From: an uncultured bacterium
GTDB lineage: Bacteria > Bacteroidota > Bacteroidia > Bacteroidales > Bacteroidaceae
Direction of reading: 5' to 3'
Length of the DNA stretch: 64,000 nucleotides
Assembly (NCBI GenBank): GCA_905216095.1
Contig: CAJMSQ010000006.1
Span: 17,805 to 81,804, forward strand
In this document: one piece after another, positions 55,913 through 64,000 of the stretch
Layout of the letters: the number at the start of each line of letters is the position of its first letter
Position numbering within the stretch: position 1 is the first letter of the stretch
Position numbers and translations under genes: made by a program
The notes under the pieces: generated by a model
What the model saw: only the letters and a program-made list of their open reading frames with translations
The model's database searches: none
Told to the model about the DNA's origin: nothing

Positions 55913-58900
55913 TCAGCGGGAAGCGTCAGACGGTGACAGGCTGAACACGCCCGAGGACAGGCCCCAGGCATCGCCGTCGGGGCCAAAGCCGGACCGGCGT
56001 CCCGTGTTGCCGCGCGGGGAACGGTCCTGCACGTCGCCGCCGCTCTGGTTGAAGTCATAATACAGGAGCAGGCTGTCGCGCTGTGCCGCCTCGTGCGGGT
56101 CGGCCAGCGGTGCGTTGGCATAGCGCCGCAGGTCGGTTTCGCTCAATGCCTTTCCCCATAAGCGCAGTTCGTCGATAACGGCATTCATCGGGCGTCCGGG
56201 ACCGCCGACGGTCAGGGCCGGCAGTACGGGAAGCGTTCCGACGGTACGTTGCTTGTTCTTCAGTTCCCGCTTGCACACTTGCCGGCCGTCGCGGATGAAG
56301 GCCACTTTGCCGCTGTCGAGCACCAAGGCGTAGTGGTGCCAGCGGTCGGACAGCACGAAGCCCTTGTCCGTCGTCACCTTGACGCTGTCGGCCGTCAGCG
56401 AAAGGCGGCCTTCGGCGTCGGACTGCACTTGCCACGTGCCCGCGCTATGGCCGAAACCGGCGTGGGCCGCGGCCAGCGGCGCGTTCATCCACCATTCGAG
56501 CGTCATGGCCTGCAACGGTTCGTCGTAGGGGGCGCGGACGGTCTGCAAGGCAGCTTCCGGCGAAGAGAAGTTCAGACCGTTTTTGCTGTCGGCGTTGCAT
56601 ACAATCAAGGCCGCGCGGCGCAGCGCCTCGCCCGTGCCTGCCTCATTTCCCGCAGCCAGGCTTACGTCGTAGACTCCCGGCTTTTCAAGTTTCATTTCCA
56701 CCTGTCGTCCCTCGGCAAGCAGGGTGTCGCACTCTCCGGCCACGTGCCACTTCCACGATGTCGGGGCGAAACGGCTGGCATCGCGGAGCCGGACCGTACT
56801 GCCCCGGCGCACAATCATGTCGGAGAGTTCGAAATCAGCTTTCGGCACGGCGGTATGCACGGTGAAGCGGCGTGTGGAGCTGCGCTTGCGCCCGGTTGTC
56901 GGGTCGGTCACGACCATCCGTACTTGGTAGTCGCCCGCCTGTTCGTAAGCGGCCGCGGCATTGACGGTGGTGGCCGACGTCCTGTCGCCGCCGGGCATGT
57001 GCCACGCGTAACGGCCTCCCGCAACGGGATGTTCGGGCAGGAAGGTGACGCGCTCGCCTGCCGACATCCGTCCGGCGGACAGGCGGAAAGCGGCATCGAT
57101 GACGGGCTTCTTCGCCTCTATCGTCTTGCTCACCGTGACGGTGTCGCCCGCCGGTGTTGTTCCGTACAGACATACTTCGTATTTTCCCGCACGGGGTAGG
57201 ATGAACTCCGCCGTGCGCGCCGAGTCAAGCCGTATGCCGGCCGCCGGAATGCGCCATCCCGATGCCGTCAGCCCCGTGCCGAGCCGGCTTTTCAGACGGA
57301 AAACCTCGCCGGGCCGCACGGGGGCGGCGGGCAGGTCGAAGTCCGCTGTGTAGTCGGTCGAGGGTTCGAGACGCGGACCGCCTTCCACAACGCGCCATGT
57401 GCCGAAGTCCTTCATCGTCAGAGCACGGCCCGTCACGTCGGTCCATACGAGCGAGTCGCCCGGTCCGCGGCCTGCGCGGCAGTAGGAGAGCAGTTCGTCC
57501 GGCAATGCCGCGGCCGAGAACACACTGTTCATGCAGTTGCGGATTTCTTCCCCGCTGCGGGCGCAATTCCAGATGCGCACTTCGGCCAGCTCACCGTCCA
57601 TGCCGCCGGCCTTGTCCCTGCCGAAATCCCAGTTACCGAAGCCTCCGAGACCGGAATGTCCCTTTGCGACAAGCGTATCCACGGGTTGCCCGTCCATATA
57701 TACAAAGAGCGAGTCGCCCGCCACGACATGTGCGAAGTGCGTCCAGCGGCCTATGACGGCGGAAGATACTTTCGGGTCGGTGCGGGCATCGGTGTTCCAG
57801 CCGCTGGCCACCGTGTAGCCGTCGGAAGCATGGATGAGGAAGTTCCCCCAACCGGCCCCGATGGACTGGTTCCAGTCGCGCCATGTGCGGGGCCGCAGCC
57901 AATATTCCACTGTCGCGCGTTCATGGTGCTCCTTCATGACTTCCGGTATCGTGAAACCGGCATCGTGCATGTCGATAGCCCCGTGGACCGGTGCGGATGT
58001 CCGGCGTCCGGGAACGACGGGAAGGGTAGGTGCGGAGAGATGACGGGCATCTGCGTAAGCCGCCTTCACCGTATAGGTGCCCGAAAGGCTGTCCGGGGCG
58101 TACGCGGCTGTCGTGACCGTATCGACGGGAAGGCCGTCGCGCAGCACTACATATCCGCTCAGCGGGTGGCAGGTGGCCTGCGGCCGGTCCCAGCAGAGCA
58201 TTCCGCCGTCACTCAGCCTCAGGTTGCGCGGCGCATAATAGGGCTCGCCGTTTACCACCGCCGTGAGCGTGGTCTTTGCTCCGTGGTTGGCGATGCGCAG
58301 CCCTTTTCCGTCGTTCATAGGTGTCTCGGTGCCAAGGCTGTCGAACTCGTAGTCGATGACGGAACAGGCATGTACCTTCCCGGCACCGATGGCGTCTTTC
58401 TTTGATGCGATGATGAAAAAATATTTCAGCGGCCTGCGCGTGTCGAAGCCCGCGGAAATGTCGGTCAGGTCGTATCCGAACTCCATCGGCTCCTCATGTA
58501 CTCCGTCGGCCCACCGGCCCAGCATCGGCGTACGGGTTTCCACGCCGAACTTGTTGCGGTTGTTGCTTCCGTCGCCTGCATACTTGAAATGCTCCAGCTC
58601 TACGGTGCGTTCGGGCGAGGTGGCTGACAGGTCGGACGAGATGCCCACCAGGAGTTTCAGTTCACTGCGCCGTGAATAGTCCATGCGTATCTTGAGCGTG
58701 CGCAGCGGGCGGTAATTCTTGCGTACATGGTAAAACTCCGGTTTCCATGCGCCGCCCTCGTTCTGCCGGACGGGGTATCCGTATTTATAAGGACAGTAGA
58801 TGAAACCGCCGTTTGCCCATCCGCGTCCCCATGAATTGACGATAATCCATGCGCCCCGCTCGTCTTTTTCCGCTTCGCCGCAGATACCGTTTCCGTCAAG

Positions 58901-59635
58901 GTCGAAAAGTATGCGGTCGTCGTAGCCTACGATGGTCAGGGCGTGGTCTACGCCGTCGCCCCAGCGGGTCACGTATTTCTGTCCCACCACTCCGGCGGCG
59001 CGGTTTGTGCCGAGACTGTCGTCGGGGATGCTGCCTTGTCTGCACGCGCTGGCAACTCCGATTCCGGCAATGCCGCCCACTGCAAACTGTGTGTCGCCCA
59101 GGTGGTTCCATAACCAGTTCTTCACGTATTCACGTCCGGCTTCGGTGTCCACCCCGTAGGGACTGTTTGAATTGTGCGAGATGCGGTTGAACATGGCCGA
59201 GTACCATTTGTCATAACCCTGCATCCAGCCGAAATCGGCCGCGGCGCAGTCCTGATTGCCGAAGAGCCGCGAATAGGTAGGTCCGCCGTAAACGACCGAA
59301 TTGGGGACGCCGTTGGCCATAGCCATGCCTTCCTTGCCCGAATGACTGTTGGTGAGCAGCCAGGTGAAGTGGGTAGGATAGACATTTTCGGGCAGAGAAG
59401 CGTCCGTGCCGCGGAAAGCGTTGATTTCGTGCGTGAACATATAGCCTATGCGCGAGGCCGAGCCGCACGAGCCGCCGTCCTGGTTGAATACAACGGGGAA
59501 ATGCGGCGTCAGCGCGTTGTTCACATGGTCGGGGCGGCGGGAAAGCGTGTCGGGAAGCGTTTCCGCCGACACTCCGATGCTCATGGCGGACACGACAACA
59601 GAGAGGGCCGAAGCCCTGAAGCCGGAAAAACTCAT
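55913..59635 (-). CDS. Large secreted papain-like (C1 family) cysteine protease with LamG and PKD domains
   Basis: A 1240-residue exported protein. A signal peptide ends about residue 24. The papain-like domain (about 40-290) has Gln52, Cys57 (NQDGGSCGSASR), His231 (GVDHALTIVGYDD) and Asn267 (WIIVNSWGRGW), so the catalytic tetrad is complete. A Ca-binding-like DLDGNGICGE (245-254) is inserted. Next come a beta domain, a LamG/ConA-like domain (about 540-720), one or two PKD-like domains (about 860-1010) and a second LamG (about 1020-1190). No sorting tail is recognised: it ends SLSPSDASR. There is no peptidase inhibitor gene beside it, and the substrate is unknown. Confidence 0.88.
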   Translation of the reverse strand: MSFSGFRASALSVVVSAMSIGVSAETLPDTLSRRPDHVNNALTPHFPVVFNQDGGSCGSASRIGYMFTHEINAFRGTDASLPENVYPTHFTWLLTNSHSGKEGMAMANGVPNSVVYGGPTYSRLFGNQDCAAADFGWMQGYDKWYSAMFNRISHNSNSPYGVDTEAGREYVKNWLWNHLGDTQFAVGGIAGIGVASACRQGSIPDDSLGTNRAAGVVGQKYVTRWGDGVDHALTIVGYDDRILFDLDGNGICGEAEKDERGAWIIVNSWGRGWANGGFIYCPYKYGYPVRQNEGGAWKPEFYHVRKNYRPLRTLKIRMDYSRRSELKLLVGISSDLSATSPERTVELEHFKYAGDGSNNRNKFGVETRTPMLGRWADGVHEEPMEFGYDLTDISAGFDTRRPLKYFFIIASKKDAIGAGKVHACSVIDYEFDSLGTETPMNDGKGLRIANHGAKTTLTAVVNGEPYYAPRNLRLSDGGMLCWDRPQATCHPLSGYVVLRDGLPVDTVTTAAYAPDSLSGTYTVKAAYADARHLSAPTLPVVPGRRTSAPVHGAIDMHDAGFTIPEVMKEHHERATVEYWLRPRTWRDWNQSIGAGWGNFLIHASDGYTVASGWNTDARTDPKVSSAVIGRWTHFAHVVAGDSLFVYMDGQPVDTLVAKGHSGLGGFGNWDFGRDKAGGMDGELAEVRIWNCARSGEEIRNCMNSVFSAAALPDELLSYCRAGRGPGDSLVWTDVTGRALTMKDFGTWRVVEGGPRLEPSTDYTADFDLPAAPVRPGEVFRLKSRLGTGLTASGWRIPAAGIRLDSARTAEFILPRAGKYEVCLYGTTPAGDTVTVSKTIEAKKPVIDAAFRLSAGRMSAGERVTFLPEHPVAGGRYAWHMPGGDRTSATTVNAAAAYEQAGDYQVRMVVTDPTTGRKRSSTRRFTVHTAVPKADFELSDMIVRRGSTVRLRDASRFAPTSWKWHVAGECDTLLAEGRQVEMKLEKPGVYDVSLAAGNEAGTGEALRRAALIVCNADSKNGLNFSSPEAALQTVRAPYDEPLQAMTLEWWMNAPLAAAHAGFGHSAGTWQVQSDAEGRLSLTADSVKVTTDKGFVLSDRWHHYALVLDSGKVAFIRDGRQVCKRELKNKQRTVGTLPVLPALTVGGPGRPMNAVIDELRLWGKALSETDLRRYANAPLADPHEAAQRDSLLLYYDFNQSGGDVQDRSPRGNTGRRSGFGPDGDAWGLSSGVFSLSPSDASR

Positions 59636-59802
59636 TTTCTACAAGTCTTTTTTATAATAAACAATATTGAAATGCTGTGATAGCCTTACAAAGTTACGGA
59701 AAAAAAGGTTATCCCGAAACTTTTCCCCGTTTTATGAAGAATATTCCTGTGGTCGGCGTTTCCTGTCCGGGGCTGTGGTGACGGTTGCAGGGAGTTGAAA
59801 AT

Positions 59803-59852
59803 AAAAAGGAGAAAGCGATAACCGGTTGTCTCCGCAGTTGTTTGCTTTCTCC
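59803..59852 (-). terminator. Terminator of tRNA-Leu
   Basis: GGAGAAAGC / GCTTTCTCC arms around a 27-nt loop followed by TTTTTATTTT on the minus strand, 6 nt past the tRNA. Confidence 0.8.
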
Positions 59853-59858
59853 TTATTG

Positions 59859-59940
59859 TGCGCCTGATAGGACTCGAACCTACACGTCGCAAAACACCAG
59901 ATCCTAAGTCTGGCGCGTCTACCAATTTCGCCACAGGCGC
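59859..59940 (-). tRNA. tRNA-Leu (anticodon UAG)
   Basis: 82 nt. Acceptor GCGCCTG pairs with CAGGCGC plus discriminator A. The anticodon arm is CCAGA-CTTAGGA-TCTGG with anticodon TAG (complement at 59904-59906). A long variable arm (typical class II) and T-arm GGTTCGAGTCC follow. CCA is not encoded. A -7 box TAACTTTG lies upstream (59954-59961, minus). The 59636-60069 gap holds only this gene and its terminator. Confidence 0.98.
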
Positions 59941-60069
59941 GGCTTTTGCGCAACAAAGTTAGTAACTTTTTTGAATGTGCGGCACATCCGCATGGCTTAA
60001 AATCATTTCTCCGCCGTTTTTGCGCCGCCGGAGGCGTCTATGCCGCGGCCGGCAGCCCGGTTCCCGGAC

Positions 60070-61146
60070 TCAGTTGTCCAGATACCAGGCATAGAGGCGG
60101 CGTATGCCCTCGTCCAGTCCGACGCGATGCCGCCAACCGAGACGGTGGAGCTTGCTGACGTCGGTGAGCTTGCGCATGGTGCCGTCGGGCTTCGTGGCAT
60201 CCCAACGGATTTCGCCGCTGAAGCCGACGGTTGCCGCTATTTTGTGCGCCACGGAGCGTATGTCGGTCTCGCTACCCGTACCGACGTTGATGTGACAATT
60301 GCGCACTTCGCGCGTATCCGCTGTATAAGTATCCTTGAAGTCCACATTCAGCAACACGTGGACGGAGGCATCGGCCATGTCCTCGCTCCAGAGAAATTCG
60401 CGCATGGGGCTTCCCGTTCCCCATAAGGTCACGGCAGCCGGAGCAATGCCGTAGCCGGCCAGTTTTTCAAGTATCCTGCTTTCGTCGCATTGCCCGTCCA
60501 CGCCCTCGACGGGGCGCAGGTCGAGGTCGTGGCGCACGGCCTCCCAGTTTCCCTCGCAGAGGCATTTGGCCAGATGTATCTTGCGCATCATGGCAGGCAG
60601 CACGTGCGAGTTCTCCAGATGGAAGTTGTCGTTCGGACCGTACAGGTTGGTCGGCATGACGGCGATGTAGTTGGTGCCGTATTGCAGGTTGAAACTCTCG
60701 CACATCTTCAGTCCCGCAATCTTGGCTATGGCATACGGCTCGTTGGTATACTCTAAGGGCGATGTGAGCAGGCAATCCTCGGTCATGGGCTGCGGCGCCT
60801 CGCGCGGGTAGATGCAGGTAGAGCCCAGGAACAGCAGTTTGCGGACGTTGTGGCGGAAGCTTTCGCCGATGACGTTCTGCTGAATCTGCAGGTTGCGGTA
60901 GATGAAGTCGGCGCGGAAACGCGAGTTGGCCATGATGCCCCCCACGTAGGCCGCGGCGAGCACCACGGCGTCGGGCCGTTCGGCATCGAAGAAACCGCGG
61001 ACGGCCACGGGGTCGAGCAGGTCCAGCTCCTTGTGCGTGCGGCCCACCAGATTGTTGAAACCGCGTGCCTGCAGGTTGTTCCAGATGGCCGACCCGACCA
61101 GTCCGCGATGGCCTGCCACGTATATTTTACTGTTTTTGTCTATCAT
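60070..61146 (-). CDS. fcl: GDP-L-fucose synthase
   Basis: Epimerase-reductase converting GDP-4-keto-6-deoxymannose to GDP-L-fucose. It has 358 residues with Rossmann motif GHRGLVGSAI, catalytic Ser in GSTCIYPREAPQP and YxxxK in NEPYAIAKIAGLKMCE. NAD(P)-binding and substrate regions are intact. It is about 40 residues longer than enterobacterial WcaG, with an insert around 210-260 as in other Bacteroidota. Last gene of wecA-like/gmd/fcl. Confidence 0.95.
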   Translation of the reverse strand: MIDKNSKIYVAGHRGLVGSAIWNNLQARGFNNLVGRTHKELDLLDPVAVRGFFDAERPDAVVLAAAYVGGIMANSRFRADFIYRNLQIQQNVIGESFRHNVRKLLFLGSTCIYPREAPQPMTEDCLLTSPLEYTNEPYAIAKIAGLKMCESFNLQYGTNYIAVMPTNLYGPNDNFHLENSHVLPAMMRKIHLAKCLCEGNWEAVRHDLDLRPVEGVDGQCDESRILEKLAGYGIAPAAVTLWGTGSPMREFLWSEDMADASVHVLLNVDFKDTYTADTREVRNCHINVGTGSETDIRSVAHKIAATVGFSGEIRWDATKPDGTMRKLTDVSKLHRLGWRHRVGLDEGIRRLYAWYLDN

Positions 61147-61211
61147 GTTCCTATACTTTGTCCTGCCGGCGTCGGCGCACGGTGGCGTTTCCGCCGTGCC
61201 GGTCGGCAGTG

Positions 61212-62294
61212 TCAGTCGTCAAGCTGCACCTTGAGGTGGATTTTCTTCACGTGTCTCATGTCATGCTCCACCATGATGCGCACCAATTCCGCAAAAGGTG
61301 TCTTCGTAGGATTCCATCCCAGCACGGTACGCGCTTTCGAAGGGTCGCCCAGCAGCTGTTCCACCTCGCACGGGCGGAAATATTTGGGGTCCACCTCCAC
61401 GAGCACGCGGCCCGTCGCCGTGTCGATGCCCTGTTCGTCCACGCCCGTGCCTTTCCACTCCAGCCGGATGCCCAGTTCGGCGAAAGCCAGTGTGCAGAAT
61501 TCGCGTACGGTGTGCATCTCTCCGGTGGCTATCACGAAGTCTTCGGGCACTTCGTGCTGCAACATCATCCACATGCACTCCACGTAGTCGCGGGCATATC
61601 CCCAGTCGCGCCGTGCGTCAAGGTTTCCGAGATAGAGCTTGTCCTGGTATCCCTGCTTGATGCGTGCGGCCGCCAGTGTGATTTTGCGGGTTACGAAAGT
61701 CTCGCCGCGCCGTTCGCTCTCGTGGTTGAAGAGGATGCCGTTCACGGCAAACATGCCGTAGCTCTCGCGATAGTTCTTCGTAATCCAGAAGCCGTATTGC
61801 TTGGCCACGCCATAGGGGGAGCGGGGATAGAAAGGCGTTGTCTCGCGCTGGGGCACCTCCTGCACCTTGCCGAAGAGCTCGGAAGTGGACGCCTGATAGA
61901 TGCGGCACGTCTTCTCAAGCCCGCAGATGCGCACGGCCTCGAGCAGCCGGAGCGTGCCCACGGCGTCGGCCTCGGCGGTGTATTCGGGTACGTCGAACGA
62001 CACCTTCACGTGGCTCTGTGCGGCCAGGTTGTAGATTTCGGTAGGATGTATGTCGCTGATGATGCGTACCAGCGAAGAGGAGTCTGTCATGTCGCCCCAA
62101 TGCAGGTTCACCAGTCTCGACTTTTTCATGTCGCGCACCCACTCGTCGAGGTACAGGTGTTCGATGCGTGCCGTGTTGAACGAGGAGGAACGGCGCAGGA
62201 TGCCGTGCACCTCATAACCCTTTTCAATCAGGAATTCGGCCAGGAAGGAACCGTCCTGCCCCGTGATGCCGGTGATAAGTGCAACTTTTCTCAT
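61212..62294 (-). CDS. gmd: GDP-mannose 4,6-dehydratase
   Basis: First step of GDP-fucose synthesis. It has 360 residues with [20 protein letters not shown], the [15 protein letters not shown] loop, [17 protein letters not shown] and catalytic [12 protein letters not shown]. It lies between the glycan-initiating transferase gene and fcl (49 and 65 nt gaps), so the operon couples fucose donor synthesis with lipid-linked glycan assembly. Confidence 0.97.
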   Translation of the reverse strand: MRKVALITGITGQDGSFLAEFLIEKGYEVHGILRRSSSFNTARIEHLYLDEWVRDMKKSRLVNLHWGDMTDSSSLVRIISDIHPTEIYNLAAQSHVKVSFDVPEYTAEADAVGTLRLLEAVRICGLEKTCRIYQASTSELFGKVQEVPQRETTPFYPRSPYGVAKQYGFWITKNYRESYGMFAVNGILFNHESERRGETFVTRKITLAAARIKQGYQDKLYLGNLDARRDWGYARDYVECMWMMLQHEVPEDFVIATGEMHTVREFCTLAFAELGIRLEWKGTGVDEQGIDTATGRVLVEVDPKYFRPCEVEQLLGDPSKARTVLGWNPTKTPFAELVRIMVEHDMRHVKKIHLKVQLDD

Positions 62295-62343
62295 AAGTGT
62301 CGGTTTGGTAGTGTTTCAGTTCCGGCGGCTGCCGGGTGTATCC

Positions 62344-63438
62344 TCAGTGTGCGGACTTCTTCCTTATCCTTCGGGAAAGCCATACGTGCCCGGCGGTCCA
62401 CAGCACAATGTCGATGGCCAGCAGGATGTTCGCGTCCACCACGTGCAGCAGCCCGAAATTGAGCACCAGGAAGAACAAGGCAACCAGCAGGATGGCGCAT
62501 AAGGTGGAGTGGGGCCCCATTCCCAGTGCCATGAGCTTGTGGTGGATGTGCGTCTTGTCGGGCAGGAAAGGATTGGTCCCCCTCCTGATGCGTCCGAACA
62601 TGACACGTATCAGATCAAAGCACGGCACAAGCAGCGCCGAGGCCGCCATGACGAATGCATCGGAGCGCGCGCCGGCGTCGTGTTGCGGGCACAGGGTCAG
62701 CCGTATGGTCAGCAAGGCCAGCAGCAGGCCTATGCACTGGCTGCCGCAGTCGCCCATGAAGATTTTCCGCCGGCGTTCTATGCTGCCGAAGACGTTGTAG
62801 ACGAAAAAGACGGCCAGTGCGCCGAGCACCGAAAAGGCCAGTGCGGCGTAAATGAACGCCCCCCAAAGGAAGTACAATATGCCGAAAAAGAGGAACGCCA
62901 TCATGCTGAGGCCCGAAGCCAGCCCGTCAATGCCGTCTATCAGGTTGGTGGCGTTGATGATGTAGACAATGAAAAGCACCGAGACCGGCATACCGACGAC
63001 CGCCGGCAACTCATGGATGCCGAAAAGGCCGTACAGGTCCTTCAGCCAAAGACCCGAGCCGACCATCATCGCCGCACAGACAAACTGACAGCAGAACTTG
63101 GCGCGATAGCCTATGTCAGTCAGGTCGTCGGCCACGCCTTCAAAGTAAATCAACGTCAGGGCGCAGATGCCCAAAGCCAGGCCCGGGTCGAGCAGATACC
63201 GCACGCCGGCATTCCCGTTACGCGTCAGGTAGACGCCCGTCAGCAGGGACATGCTCATGATGATGGCAGGCAGGAACGCCACACCGCCCAACCGGGGCAC
63301 GGTGCCTATGTGCACTTTGCGATGGTCCGGCTTGTCGAACAGTTTCTTCGTGTAGGAGATATGAATAATCTGCGGCATGACGAGCGCAGCGATGGCAGCC
63401 GAAGCTAAGAATACCAATATGATGTAAACCCAATCCAT
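62344..63438 (-). CDS. Undecaprenyl-phosphate N-acetylglucosaminyl 1-phosphate transferase-like (WecA/TagO family)
   Basis: A polytopic membrane transferase of 364 residues. It moves a sugar-1-phosphate (usually GlcNAc) to undecaprenyl phosphate to start O-antigen, capsule or related glycans. Family signatures include RLGGVAFLPA near the N-terminus, FEGVADDLTDIGYRAKF, NATNLIDGIDGLASGLS and the cytoplasmic GDCGSQCIG. The start at 63438 (MDWVYIILVF) is chosen as the longer frame has no membrane character. First gene of the operon; -7-like TAACTTTG at 63563-63570. Confidence 0.9.
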   Translation of the reverse strand: MDWVYIILVFLASAAIAALVMPQIIHISYTKKLFDKPDHRKVHIGTVPRLGGVAFLPAIIMSMSLLTGVYLTRNGNAGVRYLLDPGLALGICALTLIYFEGVADDLTDIGYRAKFCCQFVCAAMMVGSGLWLKDLYGLFGIHELPAVVGMPVSVLFIVYIINATNLIDGIDGLASGLSMMAFLFFGILYFLWGAFIYAALAFSVLGALAVFFVYNVFGSIERRRKIFMGDCGSQCIGLLLALLTIRLTLCPQHDAGARSDAFVMAASALLVPCFDLIRVMFGRIRRGTNPFLPDKTHIHHKLMALGMGPHSTLCAILLVALFFLVLNFGLLHVVDANILLAIDIVLWTAGHVWLSRRIRKKSAH

Positions 63439-63699
63439 ATACAACTGATGTGTCTGATGTTCTCCGGTCCGGCGGAAAGCGGGGCGCGGACACCTGTCCC
63501 GGCCATTCGGGGGAATGTATGCCGGGAATGCCGTCCGCAACTCCTCGGAGAGAAATTTTTCCCAAAGTTAAGCATATATTTTAGAAAAGAAGTGTTTTTA
63601 TTTCAAAACAATGTAATAAGCAAGCCATATCTCGGTTTATCTCCCGTCGGGAGCGGGGGGAAAAACAATACGCACAAGAGTTTGGTGCCCGTCTGGAAT

Positions 63700-63930
63700 T
63701 TTAACACAATTTGCTTTTGGCCGGAAAATGTATTATCTTTGTAACAGGAAACGGGGCAGATTGTTGCAATCTGCCCCGTTTCCTGTATTCCGAGCCCTGT
63801 TTCCGCCCGGAACTGTCCCTATGATAGTATTTCGTAGCCGGCATGTAGGAAAAACTACATGCCATGTAGCCTTTCCCGTCCCTGCATGTAGGCGAAACTA
63901 CAAGCCATGTACGCCCCGCCGACTGTAAGT
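63700..63930 (+). repeat. Dispersed element, copy G with an unusual 19-bp hairpin
   Basis: Starts TTTTAACACAATTTGC. The promoter is TTTG 63710-63713, 20 nt, TATCTTTG 63734-63741. In place of the short terminator stands a perfect 19-bp stem (63744-63762 with 63768-63786) around GTTGC, without a T run. The conserved CGGAACTGTCCCTATGATAG segment and palindromes (CTACATGCCATGTAG and half-sites, 63840-63920) follow. The usual GTTAAAAATGTTAAT right end is not found before 64000, so this copy is truncated or diverged. The 63439-63699 and 63931-64000 stretches show no gene. Confidence 0.8.
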
Positions 63931-64000
63931 TCAAGATAGAAGTGCAAATTTTCGAAGAGTTTCCACTCCTATTGGTCCATAAACACTTTGGAGGTTTGCC

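Overview
The window looks like chromosomal DNA of a GC-rich member of the Bacteroidales (Bacteroidota). The evidence is the gene content (DUF4301, DUF4923, DUF1599 and GIN-domain proteins, a BspA-type leucine-rich-repeat protein, a probable carboxynorspermidine/carboxyspermidine dehydrogenase next to bcp and recA) and the promoters, which fit the Bacteroidota consensus (-33 TTTG, about 20 nt, -7 TAnnTTTG) rather than the E. coli one. Genus cannot be fixed from the sequence alone; high-GC Bacteroidaceae/Prevotellaceae-like lineages fit best. I see no prophage, conjugative element, transposase gene, rRNA or CRISPR array. There is one tRNA, tRNA-Leu(UAG).

Layout. 0.2-7.8 kb: clpB, a serine-type sulfatase, a phosphoglucosamine mutase, a nitroreductase and a small lipoprotein. 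8-11.2 kb: a dehydrogenase-bcp-recA block. 11.6-16.1 kb: a membrane acyltransferase, an HTH-Fic protein, a lipocalin-like lipoprotein and DUF4301. 16.9-23.9 kb: a complete RND efflux operon (adaptor, pump, outer-membrane factor) followed 18 nt later by an LpxA-like acyltransferase. 24.4-28.2 kb: DUF1599, a DoxX/MauE-like membrane protein fused in frame to triosephosphate isomerase, a SPOR protein and folE. 28.3-36 kb: an OprP-like porin, a TPR histidine kinase with a NarL-type regulator, and a secreted LRR protein. 36-41.6 kb: queD-queE, DUF4923, a TonB-dependent receptor and a GIN-domain protein. 41.7-46.6 kb: a LytS-type kinase and LytTR regulator, ndk and a Fur-family regulator. 46.6-51.5 kb: acnA-icd-gltA, the oxidative branch from citrate to 2-oxoglutarate. 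52.3-59.6 kb: pepT, a CPA2 antiporter and a large secreted papain-fold protein. 59.9-63.4 kb: tRNA-Leu and a wecA-like/gmd/fcl operon for GDP-fucose and lipid-linked glycan initiation.

The most unusual signal is non-coding. A dispersed repeat of about 250 bp occurs seven times (near 9.75, 16.4, 24.1, 29.6, 43.9, 51.8 and 63.7 kb), always between genes and in either orientation. Each copy has TTAACA-type ends, a strong Bacteroidota promoter with exactly 20 nt between boxes, and a hairpin just after the start site. In six copies that hairpin is an intrinsic terminator that would give a transcript of only about 35-45 nt. A block of palindromes related to CTACATGCCATGTAG follows. The terminator stems differ in sequence but keep their pairing. 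I propose this as an undescribed mobile or tiny-RNA element family. A second repeat of about 85-95 bp (two tandem units at 6.4 kb, one at 14.3 kb) is a long hairpin carrying a ready-made promoter and points into the adjacent gene at both sites.
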